DNA of 33,249 nucleotides from Alphaproteobacteria bacterium (GTDB lineage Bacteria; Pseudomonadota; Alphaproteobacteria; SHVW01). Below the pieces are notes generated by a model that saw only the letters and a program-made list of their open reading frames with translations, was not told where the DNA came from and searched no databases. The DNA lies in NCBI GenBank assembly GCA_016869645.1, contig VGDO01000046.1, positions 1 through 33,249 on the forward strand, given 5' to 3'. The first letter of the stretch is position 1. The number at the start of each line of letters is the position of its first letter. Shown here piece by piece: positions 1-9,101 of the stretch. The translations under genes and the position numbers were made by a program.

Positions 1-47
1 AGCGGAAAATCGTTGCCGAATCGCCTCGACGTCAATCATCCTCGCAA

Positions 48-83
48 GATATGGTGTTCTCGTCGCTTTGAGAATCCCATATC
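48..83. repeat. imperfect inverted repeat, 14-bp arms
   Basis: Arms 48-61 and 70-83 pair at 12 of 14 positions around an 8-base loop. The arms are built on GATATGG and CCATATC, with GTTCTC opposite GAGAAT. The element lies in the AT-richer stretch downstream of the minus-strand ThDP enzyme that ends at 126. It may be the transcript-end hairpin of that gene, but no T-run follows it on either strand, so the role is unassigned. The rest of bases 1-125 holds no gene that I can support. Confidence 0.45.
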
Positions 84-125
84 TATCGATCGACCAATCC
101 CGATTCGTTTATTGTCTTACGGGCC

Positions 126-1853
126 CTAAGCTCCCGCCTTGGCCAGCGCCTGCTCGCGAATCTCGGACAATGTGGTGCGCGGCGAGATCGCCTCCGGATC
201 GATGCGCAGCTCGATGAGCGCCGGCCGGTCGGCGGCAAGCGCGCGGGCGAAAGCCGGCGCGAAATCCGCGGTCCGCTCGACGATCTCGCCCTGGGCGCCG
301 AACGCGCGCGCATAGGCGGCGAAATCGGGATTGACGAGATCGGTGCCAGACACGCGGCCGGGATACTCGCGCTCCTGATGCATGCGGATCGTGCCGTACA
401 TGCCGTTGTTGATGACGAGGAACACGACGTTGGCGCGGTACTGCACGGCGGTCGCCAGCTCCTGCCCGGTCATCAGGAAGCAGCCGTCGCCCGAGAAGCA
501 GATGACCAGCCGCTTTTTGTGCATGATCTTGGCGGCGACCGCGGCGGGCACGCCATAGCCCATGGCGCCGCTGGTCGGCGCCAGTTGCGTGCCGAACTCG
601 CGGAACTGGTAGAAGCGGTGCGCCCAGACGGCATAGTTGCCGGCGCCATTGCACAGGATGGCGTCGGCCGGCAGCCTGGCGCGGAGTTCGGCCATGACCT
701 CGCCCATGTCGAGCGTCCCGGGCGAAGGCCGATGCTTGAGGTTGACGAGGTACTGCTGACGCGCCTCGACGACGCTCGCGGCCCACGCCTTGTGATCGAC
801 CGGTGCCAGCGTGCGCGCGGCAGCGGCGAAATGCGCCGGGCTTGCGTTGATGCCGAGCACAGGCTGGTAGACGCGGCCGAGCTCCTCGGCGCCGGGCTGG
901 ACATGGACGAGGCCCTGGCGCGGGCGCGGCACGTCGAGCAGCGTGTAGCCACCGGTGGTCATCTCGCCGAGCCGCGGACCGACGACGATGAGCAGATCGG
1001 CCGCCTTCACGCGTTCGGCGATCAGCGGGTCCATGCCGAGGCCGACGGTGCCGATGTAGTTGGGGTGATGATTGTCAAAACTGTCCTGGCGGCGCCAGGC
1101 GCAGGCGATCGGCAGATTGTTGGCCTCGACGAAATGCTTGATGTCGGCCGTGGCCGGCGCGCTCCAGCCGCCGCCGCCGACGATCAGCAGCGGGCGCTTT
1201 GCTTGCGCCAGCAGCTCGCGCAGGCGCGCCATCTCCGCGGCGCCGGGATGAGCCTGAGCCGGTGCGTAGCGCGCCGCGTCGACGGCAGCGGCCGCCTCGG
1301 TCAGCATGTCCTCGGGCAGGGCCAGCACGACCGGCCCCGGGCGGCCCGATGTCGCGGTCTGGAAAGCGCGCGCGACGTATTCGGGAATGCGCTCCGGATC
1401 GTCGATCTGCGCCACCCATTTGGCCATCTGGCCGAACATGCGGCGGAAATCGATCTCCTGGAAAGCCTCGCGCTCGATCATGTCGCGGCCGACCTGGCCG
1501 ATGAACAGGATCATCGGCGTCGAATCCTGGAACGCCGTGTGCACGCCGATCGAGGCGTTGGTAGCGCCCGGCCCGCGCGTGACGAAGCAGATGCCGGGCC
1601 GGCCGGTCAGCTTGCCATAGGCTTCGGCCATGTTCGCCGCCCCGCTCTCGTGCCGGCACACGATGAGCGGAATCTCGTCGCGCGCGTCATAGAGCGCGTC
1701 GAGCACCGCGAGGTAGCTCTCGCCGGGCACGCAGAAGGCGAGGTCGGCGCCATGAATGCGCAGCTGATCGACCAGGATCTGGCCACCCGTCCGCATGTTG
1801 CCAGGCGCACCGCTGCGCTGCGTGGCGCCGATGGCACCCAGGGTCTTGCTCAT
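126..1853 (-). CDS. thiamine pyrophosphate enzyme, acetolactate-synthase-like
   Basis: This 575-residue protein has the three-part architecture of the ThDP-dependent pyruvate oxidase/acetolactate synthase family. The N-terminal pyrimidine-binding domain contains [15 protein letters not shown], with the probable catalytic glutamate at residue 69. A central domain follows. The C-terminal domain has the ThDP/Mg motif, GDG in FSGDGCFLM followed by the INN of [11 protein letters not shown]. Such enzymes decarboxylate 2-oxo acids and transfer the bound two-carbon unit in the cytoplasm. The exact substrate cannot be read from sequence, and no small regulatory subunit lies beside it, so a biosynthetic IlvB role is not assured. 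The first Met is preferred because GGAAAG lies about 7 bases upstream; a later Met at residue 20 lacks such a site. The gene is divergent from recQ. Confidence 0.9.
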   Translation of the reverse strand: MSKTLGAIGATQRSGAPGNMRTGGQILVDQLRIHGADLAFCVPGESYLAVLDALYDARDEIPLIVCRHESGAANMAEAYGKLTGRPGICFVTRGPGATNASIGVHTAFQDSTPMILFIGQVGRDMIEREAFQEIDFRRMFGQMAKWVAQIDDPERIPEYVARAFQTATSGRPGPVVLALPEDMLTEAAAAVDAARYAPAQAHPGAAEMARLRELLAQAKRPLLIVGGGGWSAPATADIKHFVEANNLPIACAWRRQDSFDNHHPNYIGTVGLGMDPLIAERVKAADLLIVVGPRLGEMTTGGYTLLDVPRPRQGLVHVQPGAEELGRVYQPVLGINASPAHFAAAARTLAPVDHKAWAASVVEARQQYLVNLKHRPSPGTLDMGEVMAELRARLPADAILCNGAGNYAVWAHRFYQFREFGTQLAPTSGAMGYGVPAAVAAKIMHKKRLVICFSGDGCFLMTGQELATAVQYRANVVFLVINNGMYGTIRMHQEREYPGRVSGTDLVNPDFAAYARAFGAQGEIVERTADFAPAFARALAADRPALIELRIDPEAISPRTTLSEIREQALAKAGA

Positions 1854-1955
1854 GTGCTGACTTTCCGGCCGCTATGCGCCGGCAGCATTCGCCGTCGGAG
1901 GGAGCGTTGTCAATGCGCCAATCGACGATGCGCCGGTCGGTGCGCGCAGAGCCGC

Positions 1956-1978
1956 CATCGGACGTCTGGCGTCCGATG
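1956..1978. promoter_or_regulatory. perfect 9-bp palindrome upstream of recQ
   Basis: CATCGGACG (1956-1964) and CGTCCGATG (1970-1978) form a perfect 9-bp dyad around TCTGG, 28 bases before the recQ start codon. A closely related element lies at 3997-4014, upstream of the next plus-strand gene. It could be an operator or a 5'-UTR hairpin; the sequence does not say which. Confidence 0.45.
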
Positions 1979-2006
1979 CGCTCGCCATGATACTCAGCCC
2001 TGGACC

Positions 2007-3821
<1,815 letters not shown>

Positions 3822-3849
3822 AGAAATCAATATCTTGAAGAGCTGATAC

Positions 3850-3867
3850 GCCATCCGATAGGACGGC
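3850..3867. terminator. weak hairpin after recQ
   Basis: Arms 3850-3856 and 3861-3867 pair at 6 of 7 positions around GATA, 28 bases after the recQ stop. No T-run follows, so it is at best a weak or Rho-assisted terminator. The remaining 3868-3996 contains no gene that I can support. Confidence 0.25.
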
Positions 3868-3996
3868 TGCCAGGCCGGCGCCCGATGTGCTATGGTATTC
3901 GTGCCTGTTTCGATCTTGCGAAGCCGGTCGGTTCGCTCCCGTCGCGTCGATCAGAAGAGTCGCGGTAACGCGCAGGGCGAATTGAGGTGTTCCGCC

Positions 3997-4014
3997 GTCG
4001 GACCTGCGTCCGAT
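3997..4014. promoter_or_regulatory. palindrome related to the one upstream of recQ
   Basis: GTCGGAC (3997-4003) and GTCCGAT (4008-4014) form a dyad with six Watson-Crick pairs plus one terminal G-T pair, 42 bases before the ATG at 4057. The right half and its flank, GCGTCCGATG, match the recQ-upstream element at 1969-1978. Confidence 0.4.
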
Positions 4015-4056
4015 GAGCCCAATTGCAGCAGAACGTGCAGTTGAGGAGTGGACATC

Positions 4057-5184
4057 ATGGCGACCATCGACGCCGCAACCCGCAGTCTGCTGCCGTCCAC
4101 GGTGGCTGACATGATCGAGAGGCTGCTCAACGGCAGCTTCACGACGAGCAACGCGCCCAGCGGCTCGACCTCGACCGATTTCCTCAAGGGCTCGCCGCTG
4201 CAGGCCGCGATCGACGCCTACAAGTCGAGCAAGACGTCATCGACCAGCTCGACCTCATCGACCTCGGGCACCGCCGCAGCGACCTTCGTCAGCCGGCCGT
4301 CGACGACGAGCACGGTGACACCCGGCCCCGAGAAGATCGATCCGCGCGGCACGGTCCTGCCGTCGACCTCGCTGCTCGCCTTCAAGAACACGGTCGACTT
4401 CACGCAGTTCAAGGAGGCGACCTTCGTGTCCTTCGCCGGCGGCACGCAGGATCTCGGCGATCCGACGCGCCTCAGCGACGCCTTCAACGCCATCGTGTCG
4501 AAATACGGCTCGACCGTGCTGCTGGGCTACGACGTCGACGGCAATGGCAAGCTCGACAACGAGGGCGAGCTGTTCGGCTTCGACGACGGCGATCCGACCA
4601 CGGCCGAGCTCGGCAGTCTGAGCCAGTTCGCGCCGGGTGCGACCACGATCGGCGCCTATAACGGCATCGGCGTGACGACCGAGACGGCCAACGCCGACGG
4701 CGTCGCTCAAGTCGACCGCATCACCTTCGGCACCGACGCGCTCGAAGCGGGCGACCAGTACAAGATCGACATCGGCGGCACTTTCGTCGGCAACTACACG
4801 GTCGCCACGGGCGACACCACCACCAATGTGATCGATGTGCTGGTGAGCCAGATCAACGGCGCCGGTGCCGGCGTCACCGCGCTCAACGACAGCGGCGTGC
4901 TCAAGCTGACCGCCGGTGTGGCCGGCACGGGCTTCACGACCAAGGCCTACGGCCTCGACGCCGGCGAGGCCGGCATCACCAGCGACATCAACGACGCCAA
5001 CATCGCCAATGGCGGCGAGTACGGCCGCCTGATGTTCCTGACCGCGGGCGGACAGTCTTATGCCGTGTCGTCCTTCTACAGCGCCGTGATCGGCGGCGAA
5101 TCGACGGTCGCCGAGATGCGCTTCAACTACGATGCGCTGCTCGGCGGCACCGGCTCGCAGTTCCAGGTGAACCTGCTGCTGTAG
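4057..5184 (+). CDS. hypothetical Ser/Thr-rich protein with a DxDGNG...ELFG calcium-loop motif
   Basis: I do not recognise a named family for this 375-residue protein. It has a short helical N-terminus and a Ser/Thr-rich low-complexity linker at about residues 57-90. The motif YDVDGNGKLDNEGELFG (158-174) is the EF-hand-like loop with trailing ELFG seen in many bacterial calcium-binding surface or secreted proteins. The C-terminal half is rich in Gly, Ala, Thr and Asp, in short beta-like stretches reminiscent of extracellular or appendage proteins. No classical signal peptide is visible. GAGGAG (4043-4048) precedes the ATG at 4057 by 8 bases, so that start is chosen over the GTG at 4048. Its last 128 codons are duplicated at 6490-6874, beyond the Fic gene. 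Surface location and calcium binding are inferences. Confidence 0.75.
   Translation: MATIDAATRSLLPSTVADMIERLLNGSFTTSNAPSGSTSTDFLKGSPLQAAIDAYKSSKTSSTSSTSSTSGTAAATFVSRPSTTSTVTPGPEKIDPRGTVLPSTSLLAFKNTVDFTQFKEATFVSFAGGTQDLGDPTRLSDAFNAIVSKYGSTVLLGYDVDGNGKLDNEGELFGFDDGDPTTAELGSLSQFAPGATTIGAYNGIGVTTETANADGVAQVDRITFGTDALEAGDQYKIDIGGTFVGNYTVATGDTTTNVIDVLVSQINGAGAGVTALNDSGVLKLTAGVAGTGFTTKAYGLDAGEAGITSDINDANIANGGEYGRLMFLTAGGQSYAVSSFYSAVIGGESTVAEMRFNYDALLGGTGSQFQVNLLL
4800..5184 (+). repeat. 385-bp direct repeat, copy 1
   Basis: This is the 3' end of the calcium-loop gene, ending exactly at its stop codon. It matches 6490-6874 with two differences: A4807/G6497 and G4916/A6606. The second changes Gly to Asp. 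The copies are 1690 bp apart and enclose the Fic gene. Confidence 0.97.
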
Positions 5185-5205
5185 GCTATCCTGTCTCGAT
5201 CCAAA

Positions 5206-6360
5206 CTACTGACGCGACGAACGGTCGTAGGGCGGAAAATCATTGCTTTCGCGTGTCAGCATTTCCAGCAGCCGGGAGTGAATGAACGCCGCCTCCCGGC
5301 CGGATTTTCGTTCGCTCAGGACACCGATACCTGCGAGCGCCTTGAGATATTTCGATGCTGACTGACGTTTGGCGATACCCGCATCCACTAGGCTGCCGAT
5401 TCGGCAATAGGGTTGCTCGAAAATGACGTCGATCAGCTCGCGGCTGTAGATTTTGGGGGCGCGTTCTTGGACCCAGGCTGCGGTTTCCACCGAGAGGGTG
5501 CGAATGGCTGAAATTTTCGTTGTCGTCCATTGCGCCGTATCGGCGACGCCATTCAGCACGTAGATCACCCACGGCTCCCAGGCTTGATCGCGCGTCACCG
5601 CCAACAGCAGTCGGTAATAGTCGGCCTTGTTCGCGATGATGTAGCGGCTGAGATAGAGGATCGGCATCGTCAGAAGATTTTTCTCGATCAGGAATAGGCT
5701 GTTCAACACACGGCCGGTACGACCGTTTCCGTCACTGAACGGGTGGATCGCCTCGAACTGATAGTGGGCAACTGCCATGCGCACGAGCGGATCAAGCGCC
5801 GATTTCTCGTGCACGAACTGCTCCCAGTTTGCCAGAAGATCTCGGATCAATGTTTCCCCGACTGGCGGCGTGTAGATGACCTTGCCGGTCGCTTCGTTGG
5901 TCAAGGTGGTTCCCGGCACCCGCCGCACCGTCATGTCCACTCCGGTGATCTGACTGCAGACGTCCTCGGCGGTACGTGTACTGAGCGGACGTCGGCCAAG
6001 GGTCTTATGGCCCTCCAATAGCGCGCGACGGTACCGAAGTGCTTCCTTGGTGGCAGGGTCCGCTCTGCCATCAGCGCGGGCGTGCTCGAAAAGTGCATCG
6101 GCCGTCGTCATGATATTTTCGATTTCAGAACTGGCTTGAGCTTCGAGCAAGGGTAGAGTTCCGATGAGCATGCTTGGGTTTGGGATGAGTTCCGCCGCCT
6201 GCTTCAACTCAGCCAGCGCCGCGCGCGCGCCAATACATTGTTTCAGAACGGATTTTGTCTCAAGTTCGAGTGGCGGTGGCAGTTTGGGTAGAGCATTATG
6301 GGGCTGATCCGGCTTCCATTCTGCCGCGCTCGTGTTAAGATTTTTTGATTTCATCGACAT
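5206..6360 (-). CDS. Fic family protein (AMPylase-like) with C-terminal winged helix
   Basis: This 384-residue protein is a class II Fic enzyme by its layout. The N-terminal Fic_N-type helical region contains the inhibitory helix motif SSEIEN (77-82), matching [S/T]xxxE[G/N]. The catalytic loop [12 protein letters not shown] (206-217) is intact. The C-terminal part (about 303-368) resembles a winged helix-turn-helix. Such enzymes transfer AMP from ATP to protein hydroxyl groups, with the N-terminal helix blocking the ATP site. The target is unknown. The Met at 6360 is chosen because the protein family begins near here, and a sigma70-like promoter places the transcript start at or next to this codon. 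No Shine-Dalgarno is visible, so the mRNA is probably leaderless. The frame is open further upstream only because it runs antisense into the repeat. Confidence 0.92.
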   Translation of the reverse strand: MSMKSKNLNTSAAEWKPDQPHNALPKLPPPLELETKSVLKQCIGARAALAELKQAAELIPNPSMLIGTLPLLEAQASSEIENIMTTADALFEHARADGRADPATKEALRYRRALLEGHKTLGRRPLSTRTAEDVCSQITGVDMTVRRVPGTTLTNEATGKVIYTPPVGETLIRDLLANWEQFVHEKSALDPLVRMAVAHYQFEAIHPFSDGNGRTGRVLNSLFLIEKNLLTMPILYLSRYIIANKADYYRLLLAVTRDQAWEPWVIYVLNGVADTAQWTTTKISAIRTLSVETAAWVQERAPKIYSRELIDVIFEQPYCRIGSLVDAGIAKRQSASKYLKALAGIGVLSERKSGREAAFIHSRLLEMLTRESNDFPPYDRSSRQ

Positions 6361-6408
6361 GTTTTGACGATATGTCGACGACGGCGACACGTCAAGACAA
6401 TGTGTCGA
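6354..6408 (-). promoter_or_regulatory. Fic promoter with two dyad operators 30 bp apart
   Basis: On the minus strand, TTGACG (6395-6390) and TATCGT (6372-6367) are separated by 17 bases and give a sigma70-like promoter. Only CAAAAC lies between the -10 and the ATG. Dyad 1 is TCGACAT-N11-ATGTCGA (6354-6378) and covers the -10 and the start codon. Dyad 2 is GCGACAC-N11-GTGTCGA (6384-6408) and covers the -35. The centres, 6366 and 6396, are 30 bp apart, close to three helical turns. A further half-site, TCGACAT, is at 6424-6430. This is the geometry of a repressed promoter. The Fic winged helix is a candidate autorepressor, which is inference. Confidence 0.65.
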
Positions 6409-6489
6409 AAGAATCGAGAAATTTCGACATATGCCTACAGGCGGCCGGCCTTCAGAAAGATAAAGCACCAGACCGAACGGAGATGATCT

Positions 6490-6874
6490 GGTCGCCGCGG
6501 GCGACACCACCACCAATGTGATCGATGTGCTGGTGAGCCAGATCAACGGCGCCGGTGCCGGCGTCACCGCGCTCAACGACAGCGGCGTGCTCAAGCTGAC
6601 CGCCGATGTGGCCGGCACGGGCTTCACGACCAAGGCCTACGGCCTCGACGCCGGCGAGGCCGGCATCACCAGCGACATCAACGACGCCAACATCGCCAAT
6701 GGCGGCGAGTACGGCCGCCTGATGTTCCTGACCGCGGGCGGACAGTCTTATGCCGTGTCGTCCTTCTACAGCGCCGTGATCGGCGGCGAATCGACGGTCG
6801 CCGAGATGCGCTTCAACTACGATGCGCTGCTCGGCGGCACCGGCTCGCAGTTCCAGGTGAACCTGCTGCTGTAG
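6490..6874 (+). pseudogene. 385-bp direct repeat, copy 2: 3' fragment of the calcium-loop gene
   Basis: This copy keeps the reading frame of the last 128 codons of the gene at 4057-5184 up to the same stop codon, but has lost the 5' two-thirds. It has no ribosome binding site and starts inside the Fic cassette boundary. An open frame with a possible start at 6518 is simply this fragment. The near-identity of the two copies indicates a recent event. Confidence 0.85.
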
Positions 6875-6988
6875 AACTCATCGGGGACCGCGGAGGCGGG
6901 CGGCTGCCCTTCCCTCCGGGCCCCGGCCTCGCCTATGATGCAACCCGAGCGCGCGGGAGGCGCGCCCGGATCGGGTCAAGAGGGGATC

Positions 6989-7906
6989 ATGCGCATCATC
7001 GTCAACGGACAGCAGGCCTTCGGCAAGGCTGTGCTCGAAGCCATGCTCGCGCGCGGCGACAATGTCGTCGCCGTCTATTGCGCGCCGGAAAAGCCCGGAC
7101 AGAAGATCGACCCGCTCAAGGAATTCGCGCAATCCAAGGGCCTGCCCGTGCATCAGCCCGCGTCGTTCAAGACGCCGGAGGTGCACGACCAGGTCAAGGC
7201 GCTCAATCCCGATCTGGGCGTCATGGCCTATGTGACGCTGTTCGTGCCCTCGACCATCCTGAACATTCCCAAGCTCGGCACGATCCAGTACCACCCGTCG
7301 CTGCTGCCGCGTCACCGCGGGCCCAGCTCGATCAACTGGCCGATCATCATGGGCGAGACCAAGACCGGACTGACCATCTTCTGGCCGGACGACGGTCTCG
7401 ATACCGGGCCGGTGCTACTGCAGAAGACGGTCGACATCAAGGAGAACGACACGCTGGGCACGCTCTATTTCGACCAGCTCTTCCCGATGGGCGTGAAGGC
7501 GATGCTCGAGGGCATCGACATGGTCAAGTCGGGCAACGCGCCGCGGGTCAAGCAGGACGAATCCCAGGCGACCTACGAAAGCTGGTGCCGCAAGAAGGAT
7601 GGCGAGATCATTTGGTCGAAGCCGGTTGCCGAGGTTCACAACCTGATCCGCGGCTGCAACCCGCAGCCCGGCGCCTGGACCAAGAATCAGGGCAAGACGG
7701 TCGAAGTCTACGACTGCGTCAAGGTCGCGGGCGACGGCGGTGCCGCGCCGGGCACCGTCACCGATGTGTCGGCCGAGGGCGTCAAGGTCGCGGCCCAGGG
7801 CGGCCAGATCCTGATCAAGCGCGTCAAGCCCGAGGCCGAAGCCAAGCTGGGTGCTGCCGATTGGGCGGCCAAGGCCGGCGTGGCGAAAGGCGCCAAACTG
7901 GGTTGA
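6989..7906 (+). CDS. 10-formyltetrahydrofolate hydrolase-like formyltransferase-domain protein
   Basis: This 305-residue protein has an N-terminal formyl-transferase fold and a C-terminal Formyl_trans_C-like domain. The active-site segment YHPSLLPRHRGPSSINW and the FWPDDGLDTG segment give His102 and Asp138, spaced 36 residues apart like the catalytic His and Asp of the hydrolase domain of ALDH1L1 (10-formyl-THF dehydrogenase). The similarity to that domain is stronger than to Met-tRNA formyltransferase, which has Asn two positions before the His; here it is Gln. It probably releases formate from, or transfers the formyl group of, 10-formyl-THF in the cytoplasm. No aldehyde dehydrogenase domain follows. 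AGAGGGG just upstream of the ATG at 6989 sets the start. The gene converges on the oxygenase gene with only 7 bases between the stops. Confidence 0.85.
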   Translation: MRIIVNGQQAFGKAVLEAMLARGDNVVAVYCAPEKPGQKIDPLKEFAQSKGLPVHQPASFKTPEVHDQVKALNPDLGVMAYVTLFVPSTILNIPKLGTIQYHPSLLPRHRGPSSINWPIIMGETKTGLTIFWPDDGLDTGPVLLQKTVDIKENDTLGTLYFDQLFPMGVKAMLEGIDMVKSGNAPRVKQDESQATYESWCRKKDGEIIWSKPVAEVHNLIRGCNPQPGAWTKNQGKTVEVYDCVKVAGDGGAAPGTVTDVSAEGVKVAAQGGQILIKRVKPEAEAKLGAADWAAKAGVAKGAKLG

Positions 7907-7913
7907 CGCCGGG

Positions 7914-9023
7914 TCAGCTCCCGGATTTGACGGTCGACGGTTCGGCGGGCTGATCGGTTCCCTGCCACGAGATCGATTGGGCGCTCGCCAGGCGCCGCTC
8001 GCGGCCAGCCGCATCGTAGAGGAACGGCAGGAAGGCGTAGCGGCGGCCGCGCGTGACGGGCAGCGCCTCGTGCATCAGCGAGCATGAAAAGACCACCGCG
8101 CCGCCGGTCGGCGCGCGATAGGCGTCGCGGCCATATTCCGGAAACGCGAGATCGCCGCCTTCGTAGTCGCCGGTGTTGAGGTTGATGGTCACGGCGAACT
8201 TGCGATGCGCCGTGCCCGACGTCGTGTTGTCGCGGTGCGCGGCGAAACCGCCGCTGTCCTCGGCGTCGTAGCGCGCGACGAGGAAGCGCTCGACCCACAT
8301 GGCGTCGGTCGCGAACGCCTTCCTGATCTCCGGGCGGATGCGACGGCCGATTGCTTGCAGCAAGTCAGCGCGCACTCCTTCATCGTCGATGTAGACGTCA
8401 CGGCGACGCTTGCGGCGGTGATCGACGACGCCGATTGTGCGGCCGCCCGCCTCCTTCATGAAGCCGCTCTCCCGGCTGGTTCCCGCCTCGAATGTTTCGA
8501 TCAGGCGCCGGCACAGCGCCGGATCGAGCACGTCGGGTACGATCAGCACAGGCGCCTGGCGCGAGATCGTCCGCGGCGTGCCCGGCTCCGGCAGTTCGCC
8601 GATCAGCCTCACGAGCGCATCGACATGAGAGGCCGGGCCGTCGAGCGGCAGCGCGGCAAGGAAGCGCAGATTCTCGTTGAGCACGATGCTGCCGCGCCGG
8701 CCGGTCATGCCGTACAGCCTGGCGACCACACCGTCGAAATCCCAGAAGGCAAGGATGCCGGCCTCGTCGCAGCGCCGCACCAGCGCGTCGTTGCGGTCGG
8801 CGGCGGAGAGGGAGACCGCGAAGGCCCGGGTGCGCCGCGCGGTCAGCCATTGTCGGCGCGCACCCAGCCCATCGAGCACCGTCCGCGAATCGACCGCTGA
8901 CAGGTCGCCGAGGAAACACAGGATGGCGCGCCACCCGCCAGCCGTGTCGAACGCGAAATCCCCGTCCAAACCCGCGGCGACGGTAAACATTGGCGCGAAA
9001 TCGCCCGGCATCAGAACGGTCAT
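7914..9023 (-). CDS. 2OG-Fe(II) oxygenase with N-terminal redoxin-like domain
   Basis: This is a 369-residue two-domain protein. Residues 1-145 resemble a peroxiredoxin/AhpC-TSA fold (GDFAPMFTV near the start, AILCFLGDLSAVDSR in place of the usual PxxxTxxC), but the peroxidatic cysteine is absent. Residues 150-340 form a prolyl-4-hydroxylase-like double-stranded beta helix. The iron ligands are His263 and Asp265 (AAHRDN) and His318 (SLMHEA), with Arg325 or Arg328 as 2-oxoglutarate ligand (VTRGRRYAF). It should hydroxylate a protein or small molecule using O2 and 2-oxoglutarate; the substrate is unknown. The start at 9023 follows GAGGGCG; the frame is open 23 codons further upstream. It lies 78 bases after the acyl-CoA dehydrogenase gene. 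Confidence 0.88.
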   Translation of the reverse strand: MTVLMPGDFAPMFTVAAGLDGDFAFDTAGGWRAILCFLGDLSAVDSRTVLDGLGARRQWLTARRTRAFAVSLSAADRNDALVRRCDEAGILAFWDFDGVVARLYGMTGRRGSIVLNENLRFLAALPLDGPASHVDALVRLIGELPEPGTPRTISRQAPVLIVPDVLDPALCRRLIETFEAGTSRESGFMKEAGGRTIGVVDHRRKRRRDVYIDDEGVRADLLQAIGRRIRPEIRKAFATDAMWVERFLVARYDAEDSGGFAAHRDNTTSGTAHRKFAVTINLNTGDYEGGDLAFPEYGRDAYRAPTGGAVVFSCSLMHEALPVTRGRRYAFLPFLYDAAGRERRLASAQSISWQGTDQPAEPSTVKSGS

Positions 9024-9101
9024 CGGTCGCCCTCGGTCTAAGGGCCGCAATCCGCAGCACTCTGGTGCATGAACGCCTCTCTGCGCCGGCAATTCCCGCC
9101 G

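Larger units (their letters stand above)
5185..6489. mobile_element. Fic cassette inserted between direct repeats
   Basis: This 1305-bp unit lies between the two 385-bp repeats and contains only the Fic gene and its promoter. It is clearly less GC-rich than everything around it, which suggests horizontal origin. No transposase, integrase or short terminal inverted repeat is visible. The arrangement looks like single-crossover integration of a circle carrying the repeat, or like a tandem duplication that captured foreign DNA. The class of element is inferred only from the repeats and base composition. Confidence 0.5.

Noticed and set aside
378..2006. Long in-frame extension upstream of recQ, and several open frames across the ThDP gene on the other strand
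   Set aside because: High-GC DNA leaves antisense frames open. RecQ homology begins only at the Met at 2007, and the ThDP gene has clear motifs on the minus strand.
4200..4310. Possible tandem DNA repeat in the Ser/Thr-rich linker
   Set aside because: The repetition comes from low-complexity Ser/Thr codons and has no regular unit or precise period.
6361..6633. N-terminal extension of the Fic frame by 91 codons
   Set aside because: The extension runs through the promoter dyads and antisense into the second direct repeat. The Fic family start and the promoter position both point to 6360.
6518..6874. Independent 118-residue gene after the Fic cassette
   Set aside because: It is the duplicated 3' end of the calcium-loop gene, without its own ribosome binding site or promoter.
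7895..7925. Bidirectional terminator between the convergent formyl hydrolase and oxygenase genes
   Set aside because: Only 7 bases separate the stops, and no convincing stem with a T-run is visible on either strand.
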